NCBI GenBank assembly: GCA_001940645.1
Contig: MDVS01000011.1
Coordinates: forward strand, 1-42,178
DNA: 42,178 bases
Direction of reading: 5' to 3'
Source of the DNA: Candidatus Heimdallarchaeota archaeon LC_3
Lineage (GTDB): Archaea > Asgardarchaeota > Heimdallarchaeia > Hodarchaeales > LC-3
Both the position numbers and the translations under genes were made by a program. Below are positions 35,831-42,178 of this stretch, in pieces. The notes under the pieces were generated by a model that ran no database searches, was not told the origin of the DNA, and was given only the letters and a program-made list of their open reading frames with translations. Position 1 is the stretch's first letter; each line of letters opens with the position of its first letter.

Positions 35831-37321
35831 TCATAATTTGATAGATATTAGCTTTTTTAAATCATATAAATGAACAGATTTAGATTTATCAAATAAATAA
35901 TCCCAAATTTTAAGATTTTCTAGTGATTTTATCATAACTAATTTATTGTTTTTTGGATTTAATTGAAAAATTGGGCTGATGGTAATTTCATTTATGTTAT
36001 TTGAAACTAATTCCCCAATAGATTCGACTCTTCTCTGTATTTTTTTTCCCAACCATTTTTTATTGATGAATACAAAGATATGAGGAAAAGAAGATATTAA
36101 TAAATCATTAGGAATTTCTAAAATGTTTTTAATTCTAGATATTATTGAGTGAATACCTGCAGCATGTAAGGTTTGCATACTTATGATTCCAGATGATAAT
36201 ATTTGATACCAAGCAAAAGCTTCCTGAGAATTAGTTATTTCACCTAGATTAACAAAATCGGGGGAACGGTGAAGTAAATGACTTAACTGGCTAAAAATTG
36301 TCATTTTAACATTAGATCCTTGATAATTTGGAAATTTATAACGAATAAGATGAGGATGTTGATTTTCTTGTGGAATAAATTCCAAAGTTTGTTCAAATGA
36401 TATTATTCTCCAAAAATTTGGTAGTAAATTAAGTAAACATGTCTGTAAAGTTGTTTTACCTGAGTTTGGAGGCCCAATTATTGTCATATTCACTGGAATA
36501 CAGATTAAGTAACTTAAAAATTCGAAAACTTCTTTAGTAATAGTATTATTTTCTTCTAAATCTTTTAACAAAAAGGGGATAGTTCTTAATTTTCTAATAT
36601 TAGCTGTTGGACCTTCAAACGAATATGGTTTTATATCACCAGTTATCCTTATTGAGAAAAATGGTTTAAAGTAAAAATCTCCCTTAAAAGAAGGATTAAT
36701 CATTGTCAAATCTTTTTTATTTTCTCTAGCAATCTTTTTTATTATATAATTTACCTCCAAGGGAGAATATGTGTAAAAAAAAGAAATTCTTCCATGTAAA
36801 CTATGATCGATGATCGGATTTCTATTTTTAGGTAATAAATAAATCTCATTAATTAAATCATCAAGTAATAATGGAGCAATTTTTTGAAATTGCATCACAA
36901 TTATCCATAAGTAAATTGAAAGGTTTTTTTTTTCCTTAATTGAAATATTATAATTTTTTTCAATAAATTCTTCAATTAAATTATAAATTTTGTTAAATGT
37001 CCAAATTTCTGATATTTTGGAACTTTTAAAAGAATTAAATTGATTTACTGAAACATAATCGACAAATAATCTCCTTATTTCTCTTTGAGAAGGAAAATAT
37101 TCTTCAGAGTTGATTTCAGCTCTATAATAAGTAGTGTCCTTATTTTGATTATTACATTTCGATTTAAAAATTTCTACATCATAAAAAAAAACTTTATATT
37201 TATCTATAACATTGTAATAGTCGTCATCGATTTCTTTATTTTTTTTACTTTCTAACCCTGAAAAAAATTTCTTTTTATTGCATGATAAAGTTTTAATTGT
37301 TGAAATGGTCTTCTTCTCCAA
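35831..37321 (-). CDS. FlaI/GspE-superfamily secretion or filament ATPase
   Basis: 496 residues. Walker A GPPNSGKTT at 283-291, Asp-box region ISFEQTLEF at 307-315, Walker B region RSPDFVNLGEITNSQEA at 352-368 and His-box MQTLHAAG at 382-389 are in the order found in ArlI/FlaI and TadA ATPases that power archaella, pili and related secretion. The N-terminal 200 residues are divergent and Lys-rich. The gene is third in a minus-strand operon after the small GTPase and zinc protein; its partner platform gene is divergent from that operon. Confidence 0.88.
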   Translation of the reverse strand: MEKKTISTIKTLSCNKKKFFSGLESKKNKEIDDDYYNVIDKYKVFFYDVEIFKSKCNNQNKDTTYYRAEINSEEYFPSQREIRRLFVDYVSVNQFNSFKSSKISEIWTFNKIYNLIEEFIEKNYNISIKEKKNLSIYLWIIVMQFQKIAPLLLDDLINEIYLLPKNRNPIIDHSLHGRISFFYTYSPLEVNYIIKKIARENKKDLTMINPSFKGDFYFKPFFSIRITGDIKPYSFEGPTANIRKLRTIPFLLKDLEENNTITKEVFEFLSYLICIPVNMTIIGPPNSGKTTLQTCLLNLLPNFWRIISFEQTLEFIPQENQHPHLIRYKFPNYQGSNVKMTIFSQLSHLLHRSPDFVNLGEITNSQEAFAWYQILSSGIISMQTLHAAGIHSIISRIKNILEIPNDLLISSFPHIFVFINKKWLGKKIQRRVESIGELVSNNINEITISPIFQLNPKNNKLVMIKSLENLKIWDYLFDKSKSVHLYDLKKLISIKL

Positions 37322-37346
37322 AAAATATTATTTGTGATATAAGATT

Positions 37347-37808
37347 TCATAAAATTTTTTTATTTTTTGATGACTTAACCATTGATTTAATTAACGTGTC
37401 AAGAGAAAGAGTTGGGTTATCAGCTCTACTTGTTTTCCAAGGTTTAATTAAATCCAAAGACATTTTTTTATATAATTCATTAGAATCTGGTAATTTTTGC
37501 TTTATTTGTTTTAAGTTTTTCCTCGTGAAGGAATTAATATATTTTTTGTCTTCTTGTAATGCAGATTTAGGATTATCAAGAAAATTATAAGCAGTAACTC
37601 TTCTTATACGTGATTCCCAATCAATATGGAGAATTATTACTTGTCCAAAGTCTTCATGTCCATATGCTTTTTGGACAAGTTTTAATTGAAATTTAGCTTT
37701 TTGGAGTTCTTCTAAACTGATAGCTACCTTATGATGCCTTTTACAAATAGGACATTGAAAAATTATTTCTTTCTGAGAATCATTCCCAATAAATTCACTG
37801 CTTTTCAT
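37347..37808 (-). CDS. Zinc-ribbon-like small protein between GTPase and ATPase
   Basis: 153 residues. A CPICKRHH motif at about 19-26 suggests a half zinc ribbon. It is followed by a helix (VAISLEELQKAKFQ) and a strand pair (FGQVIILHIDWESRIRRVTAYNFL), then a basic helical tail. Spacing is 13 bp after the GTPase stop and 26 bp before the ATPase start, so the three are an operon. Function unknown; an adaptor between switch and motor is possible. Confidence 0.65.
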   Translation of the reverse strand: MKSSEFIGNDSQKEIIFQCPICKRHHKVAISLEELQKAKFQLKLVQKAYGHEDFGQVIILHIDWESRIRRVTAYNFLDNPKSALQEDKKYINSFTRKNLKQIKQKLPDSNELYKKMSLDLIKPWKTSRADNPTLSLDTLIKSMVKSSKNKKIL

Positions 37809-37820
37809 ATAAAATCATCG

Positions 37821-38489
37821 CTAACGAATTAAAATGGTACCGGTCTCTTTTTTATTGTTAATTTCTCTTCTTGAATCAGATTCCTGATAAAGATCACTTG
37901 GTTTTCCATTTAAAGATTGAAAAGATGTAAAACCGCTAAGATTCGTATTTTCTAAATTATTTATTTCTTGCGAATTCTTTTGAATGATTTTTGAAATTAA
38001 TGCAGTAAATGCGTTTTTAATTGTTTTATAGTCATCAAATCTCGTTCGTAAATAATTGTCACAATTGTTCGACAATTTCCATTCGATTATTTCTTTTTCA
38101 AGAAAGTTATCAGATTTTTCTAAATCTGCTTTTGTACCAATTAATATAAAAGGAGTTTTAACTGGTAAGAATTCAACCCATTGATTTAATTTATTGAAAG
38201 TGTCTAAATCGCTTAAATCAAAACATATAAGAGCACCATGAGCTCCTTGACATAATTGAGGATATATACCCATTTTTTTAAAATGTTCTTGGCCTCCTAA
38301 ATCCCATAATTGAACGGTACAAGGAAAATTATCAAATTGAAGATGTTTTATATGAATCTCAACCCCTATGGTTTGAGATGTAGTTTGAAATAATGTGTTT
38401 TGTTCAAAACTTTTTGATAAAGTTGTCTTTCCGACACCACCCTCCCCTAAGATAATAATTTTAAATCTGAGACTCAATCGACTATTCAT
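37821..38489 (-). CDS. Rab/Ras-superfamily small GTPase
   Basis: 222 residues from ATG 38489 (an earlier ATG at 38504 adds five). G1 is GEGGVGKT, G2 TIGVE (as in Rab), G3 WDLGGQE with the catalytic Gln, and G4 TKAD (usual NKxD). G5 is degenerate: RTR where SAK is expected. The C-terminal tail of about 50 residues is polar and has no Cys for lipid attachment. Such GTPases are a hallmark of Asgard archaea and eukaryotes. It is the first gene of an operon with a zinc protein and a filament ATPase, which suggests it switches that machine. Confidence 0.92.
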   Translation of the reverse strand: MNSRLSLRFKIIILGEGGVGKTTLSKSFEQNTLFQTTSQTIGVEIHIKHLQFDNFPCTVQLWDLGGQEHFKKMGIYPQLCQGAHGALICFDLSDLDTFNKLNQWVEFLPVKTPFILIGTKADLEKSDNFLEKEIIEWKLSNNCDNYLRTRFDDYKTIKNAFTALISKIIQKNSQEINNLENTNLSGFTSFQSLNGKPSDLYQESDSRREINNKKETGTILIR

Positions 38490-38663
38490 GTAAAGATTAA
38501 ACAAAGTTTCATTAAAAACTCATCACTTTCAATGTGGTTTTAACAGATATCTTTGCATAAAACTATTTCATATTTTTTTTTGTTAATGTTAGGGTGAATA
38601 AATAAAATAAATAATTATCAAAGATTAACTAATTTAAAATTTTTAAGAGCAATATGTGAATAG

Positions 38664-40238
38664 ATGAGAAATTTTAGTTTTTTCAGTAGATATGATATTT
38701 TTTTTTCTTCACTATTAGTTGATAATTATAAAAAAAAAACTCTAATTAATTTTATTATTAAAAATTTTTCTAAAATCATTTCTTTTTTGTATTTATTATC
38801 AATTTTTGTTTTCATAACAGGAATTATTTTCAATAATTTTATTTTACTGATTTTTTTACTAATTTTGCTGTGGTTACCTTTTTTATTTGTAAACGAATTA
38901 TTAAGATATAAAATTTTGATTGACATAAGAAATCTTAATTTTTTGGGTATTTTTTTAATACATGAGTTTAAATTAATTTTAGAAACAACTCAATCAATGG
39001 AATATGCAGTGGATTATTTTTTAGAGTCAATTTCTAATCCAATTAAAAAAACATCTTTTAATATTATGCAAATGCATCTTATTAAAGGTAAATATCCTGA
39101 AGAAGCATTAATATTGTTGATAGAAGAAATGAATTTGACTTTACTAGTTTCTTCACTTCAAAAAATAATTGATGATTGGCATAGTGGTAGACTGGGAAAA
39201 AATGATAATGAAAATTATTTGCAAAGAAACTTAGAAAATCAAATTGATCTTTATAACAAATTTTTTATTACGTGGAGTTCACTTATATCAGCCACAATTA
39301 CAATCCTCCCTTTATTTAGTTTTTTCTTGCTTTTAGTTTTAGATTTTAAGACTTGGGAATTTTTTTTAATATTAATATCGTACATGGTTCTAATAACTAT
39401 TCTTTTTCATATTTTAGATCCATTTAGTCTAAAGTTTTTGAAACAATTCGGATTTTCTGACAATTTTATTCCAAACAGCTTGTCTGCTGCCTCATTTATG
39501 GAAGAATTGGCTAATAACCTTCAAGTAGACCCTGATGCTGCTAACGCAATAAAATATACTATTTTCAAATTGTATAATGATAAAAAGATACATTTAGAGG
39601 GATTAGCAAAATTTTCGAATGAAAAAATAAAACATCAAAATATTAACTCAAATCACTTTAATCTAAACAAAGATGTGATAAAACAAATGCTTACCTCTTT
39701 GATGCTTGGAATCTCAACCCCATCAGAAATTCTAAAAAATTTGCTTCCAAGTGGAATATTTAAACATATAAAGCTGGTTTTAGAATTCGTAAAAAATGGT
39801 AGTTCTATTGATGTATCAAGTACCATTAATCACTTGTATCTACTGTCATATACCCAATCTCGACTCGAACAGGCTCTTCAACAACGGGTTATTTTGATTA
39901 AGAGTGAATATAGAAAAACTTCTCTTCTATTAATTCTTCAGTCTTGCGCATTAGGATTGTTACTAGGATTAGAGCCATTTTTTCTGACAATAAAGAATTT
40001 CACCAACTTTCATGACTTAGCATCTTTCTATAGTAGTTTTACAAATTTAAATGGAAATTTCAATATAATTCTAACCTTGTTATTTGCTGGTTTGTATTTA
40101 GCATTTCAAATCCTAACATTCAAAGCAGTTTATGTTACTCCAACACTTGAAAGACTAATTTTTTATTTATTTATTCAAATATTCTGTGTTTATTCAGGAT
40201 TTTCCATTGTAACCACATTTATGGCCTTGAACACTTAA
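38664..40238 (+). CDS. TadC/FlaJ (T2SF)-like platform membrane protein
   Basis: 524 residues. Membrane segments lie at about 38-76, 201-226, 231-252, and in the C-terminal half 420-443, 468-490 and 495-520. Two cytoplasmic helical domains (about 95-195 and 275-410) repeat the T2SF pattern (METTQSMEYAVDYF; NLQVDPDAANAIKY). This is the inner-membrane platform on which a FlaI/TadA ATPase acts. It starts 160 bp from the GTPase gene, divergently, so the locus has a shared control region. The size of about 520 residues matches FlaJ/ArlJ. Confidence 0.8.
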   Translation: MRNFSFFSRYDIFFSSLLVDNYKKKTLINFIIKNFSKIISFLYLLSIFVFITGIIFNNFILLIFLLILLWLPFLFVNELLRYKILIDIRNLNFLGIFLIHEFKLILETTQSMEYAVDYFLESISNPIKKTSFNIMQMHLIKGKYPEEALILLIEEMNLTLLVSSLQKIIDDWHSGRLGKNDNENYLQRNLENQIDLYNKFFITWSSLISATITILPLFSFFLLLVLDFKTWEFFLILISYMVLITILFHILDPFSLKFLKQFGFSDNFIPNSLSAASFMEELANNLQVDPDAANAIKYTIFKLYNDKKIHLEGLAKFSNEKIKHQNINSNHFNLNKDVIKQMLTSLMLGISTPSEILKNLLPSGIFKHIKLVLEFVKNGSSIDVSSTINHLYLLSYTQSRLEQALQQRVILIKSEYRKTSLLLILQSCALGLLLGLEPFFLTIKNFTNFHDLASFYSSFTNLNGNFNIILTLLFAGLYLAFQILTFKAVYVTPTLERLIFYLFIQIFCVYSGFSIVTTFMALNT

Positions 40239-40307
40239 CACTCAATAATAAAATTAGTCAATTCAATTATCCAGACCTTCAAATATGGATTAAGAAAAAT
40301 CATAATT

Positions 40308-41160
40308 ATGAGGATTAATCGAAAAATATCACTTTCCCTTCTCATCATCACTAGCATGTTTGTTTATTTGGTTTTTCCAAATATTTCATACATTACTCAT
40401 GCAAATCCATATCAAGAACTTCCTACAACAACTTCAGCTCCTTCTGGAATTTAATGCACCCTTATCAACTCCCCCAATTTGTGATCAACCAGAACCTTAT
40501 CGAGTAGCGACTCCTGGTCGAATTTTTCCTGAGAATATTCATACAATTTTTTTTGAATTTTGTAATAATTACAACATTTATGTTAATTTTGAACCAGAAT
40601 TAGAAATTCGTTCCATTAATATACCTAATTCTAATTGGACAAAGATAGAATTAGTTATTGTTTTTTCAAATGTAGTTTCTGATACTTTAGAAGAATGGAG
40701 TTACAGAGGTGAATATTATTTTGAATCTTGCTTAGCAATTGAAGGACGATTTCGATTTCTTTCCTTATTAACGTTAGATCCTCAAACTAATTGGAGAAAT
40801 ATAGAAATTCCTCGTTTATGGGAATGTGGACCCCCTGTTTCTGAAAGTATAGATCTTGTAGGTTTTGGGATTATTGGAATAGGAATTATCTTTTTAATTG
40901 GAGGAATCTACGCAGTACCTTCTACACGAAAATATCTTGAATCGAAACCTAAAATTCAACGATATAATCACTTTGTAAAATTAAGAAATTTTTCTAAAAA
41001 CCAAATTCAGCAAAATAAAAATATTGAAAAAAAATATCGTATTATAAAATCAGGATCAGATTCATTAGAATTATATAGAAAGGACGGAAGATCAATATCA
41101 GATCAAGATTTTCGTGAAATATTAAGCTTTAAACAAGAAATAAAGAATAATTTATCATAA
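40308..41160 (+). pseudogene. Surface membrane protein split by a frameshift
   Basis: Two frames must be joined. From ATG 40308 a 48-residue frame encodes a signal peptide (MRINRKISLSLLIITSMF, then hydrophobic to about HANPYQELP) and ends at TAA 40452-40454. The continuation, in another frame from about 40450 to 41160, encodes an exterior domain with Cys and Trp (WECGPPV), a membrane helix (VGFGIIGIGIIFLIGGIYAV) and a basic cytoplasmic tail ending KQEIKNNLS. One extra or missing base near 40440-40460 would restore the protein. It may be a sequencing error, a real decay, or programmed shifting. It is 69 bp after the TadC-like gene. Confidence 0.65.
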
Positions 41161-41818
41161 TAGAGGAAAATAATACCAAATTTATGTTTAATTTCTTTTT
41201 TCAACAAATTTTCTTAATAAGAAGATTGAAAAAGACGACCGTAAAAAAAAACTAGAACAATCTGTTTGATAAAAAAACAAAATAAAAAATTGAATACAAT
41301 GTATCAAAAACCATAAAAATGCTATTGGAGATATCAACAGGAAGACTAATCCACCCAAAAAAACATTTGCTTGGTTGTCTGATTTGATGAATGTATTTAT
41401 ATATTGACACGAAGACAATTATGCTCGGCTTATTAAAGCTAACCAAAAACGAGATGCAGAACCAACGTAATTCGTGAAGTTGGATTCGAAGGTTTTTATC
41501 AGCACGATGCGGATGCTCACCGCTGAAAGAGAGTAGCACTGAAAAAATAGCTTTTCAAAATGTTTTTTCATTGTGACCAGCAAAATCGAAACATAATGAT
41601 AAACCATCATGTTAAAAATGGAAACGCGTAAATAGAATTATGACATTAAGGAAAAGTCATAAGACGACAAAAGTGCATTGGTGGACAGTCATTGTGGCGC
41701 GATAACGTTACGATCAATTGTAATAAGTAAGCTCAAATGCGATAGCGAAACTCCAAAGCATCTTTTTCCTCTACTTGCTAGGGGACAGTTATTTTATCTA
41801 AATAAGATATATAGCTAT
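41161..41818 (+). other. 16S rRNA leader and upstream spacer
   Basis: About 660 bp with no credible protein frame; ATG frames here are on the minus strand and look random. From about 41440 the composition is less AT-rich and has short hairpins (GCGGATGCTCACCGC about 41510-41524; ATGC...GCAT about 41736-41762). A TATA-like TTTATATATT at 41396-41405 would start RNA about 390 nt before the 16S gene. Consistent with a long rRNA leader. Confidence 0.5.
41396..41405 (+). promoter_or_regulatory. TATA-like box of 16S rRNA operon
   Basis: TTTATATATT, followed by a G+C-richer transcribed-looking region. Spacing to the mature 16S end (about 390 nt after the expected start) is plausible for a leader. 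Pattern only. Confidence 0.35.
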
Positions 41819-42178
41819 GATACCGGTTGATGCTGCCGGAGGTGGCTGCTATCGGGATGAGATTAAGTCATGCAACTGAGAGCACAGTCTATGTTTGTGC
41901 TCCGGGCAAGTCTGAGTAACGCGTAGTCAATCTACCCTGTGGTTGATGATAACCCCGGCAAACTGGGGATAAACATCGATAATCACCGTCTGTTGGAATA
42001 CTTCGGTGGTAAAAGGAGTATAAGCATGGTTATACACGCCATAGGACGAGACTGCGTCCGATTAGGTATTGCGTGGGGTAATGGCCCACGTAGCCTTATC
42101 GGTAGGGGCTATGAGTAGTAGTATCCCCCAGTTGAATCCTGAGACACTGATTCAGGGCCTATGGGTTGCAGCAGGCAC
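41819..42178 (+). rRNA. 16S rRNA, 5' portion (runs off right edge)
   Basis: The archaeal 16S start pattern (CCGGTTGATNCTGCCGGAGG) is at 41822-41841, followed by GCTATCGGGATGAGATTAAG, TCATGCAA, GAGTAACGCGT, GATAACCCCGG, and near the right edge GAATCCTGAGACACTGATTC and GCAGCAGGCAC. About 360 nucleotides are present. It reads rightward, away from 23S, which lies 41 kb away and reads left. The universal start motif has a G in place of C at the E. coli position 18. Strand and identity are certain; the 5' end is estimated. Confidence 0.97.

Noticed and set aside
41370..41395. Box C/D RNA (CTGA followed by TGATGA near 41380)
   Set aside because: Only a D'/C'-like pair is seen; the outer C and D boxes are missing.
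41188..41610. Minus-strand frames of 63-95 residues
   Set aside because: They lie in the 16S leader, overlap each other in different frames and show no conserved pattern.
1..42178. CRISPR arrays and insertion sequences
   Set aside because: I saw no regularly spaced repeats, transposase motifs or long terminal inverted repeats.

Overview
The window reads as a chromosomal segment of a very AT-rich archaeon, most likely an Asgard archaeon. Archaeal markers are ribosomal proteins L21e, S15 and S3Ae, RNA polymerase subunit Rpb4/F, archaeal-type triosephosphate isomerase, NurA-HerA, a multi-OB-fold RPA, EF1A, an MtxX-like protein, tRNA introns, and rRNA ends. The Asgard signal comes from a Rab/Ras-type small GTPase and a three-helix membrane protein that matches the eukaryotic oligosaccharyltransferase subunit OSTC/Ost3/6. 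I cannot place it to order from sequence reading alone.

Layout. 1-1075: 5' part of the 23S rRNA gene, read leftward. 1195-1437: GC-rich structured region with a predicted H-type pseudoknot. 1881-6004: a large surface protein and a membrane-anchored partner. 6317-11946: MtxX-like protein, a CBS-repeat protein with a possible ribosome-hibernation domain, L21e, Rpb4/F, an intron-bearing tRNA-Pro (opposite strand) and RPA. 11972-15466: MoxR ATPase and VWA protein, a tRNA-Leu/tRNA-Ser pair (tRNA-Ser has two introns) and a SerA-like dehydrogenase. 15738-18678: a small Cys-rich protein, a HerA-type ATPase and a winged-helix protein. 18679-20461: a 1.8-kb gene-free AT-rich stretch with ORB-like repeats, a candidate replication origin. 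20462-26964: wHTH regulator, phosphoribosyltransferase, sugar kinase with overlapping-context histone-deacetylase-like gene, NurA-HerA, and a 44-residue membrane protein. 27007-35589: TPI, S15, a Pcc1-like gene, S3Ae, HTH regulator, unknown proteins, EF1A, archease and the OSTC-like protein. 35831-41160: secretion/pilus-type ATPase, zinc protein and small GTPase in one operon, divergent from a TadC/FlaJ-like platform protein and a frameshifted surface protein. 41161-42178: leader and 5' end of the 16S rRNA gene, read rightward.

How it fits together. Stable RNA genes (23S, tRNA-Pro, tRNA-Ser, tRNA-Leu on the left, 16S on the right) all point away from the candidate origin, as expected if forks leave it in both directions. 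The 16S and 23S genes are not linked in one operon here. The most novel-looking system is the GTPase-coupled type IV filament/secretion locus at 35.8-41.2 kb, which would join a eukaryote-like regulatory switch to an archaeal filament or secretion motor. A second cluster of interest is the tRNA set: two of three genes carry T-loop introns and two have non-canonical T-loops, near an archease gene that would assist the tRNA ligase RtcB.
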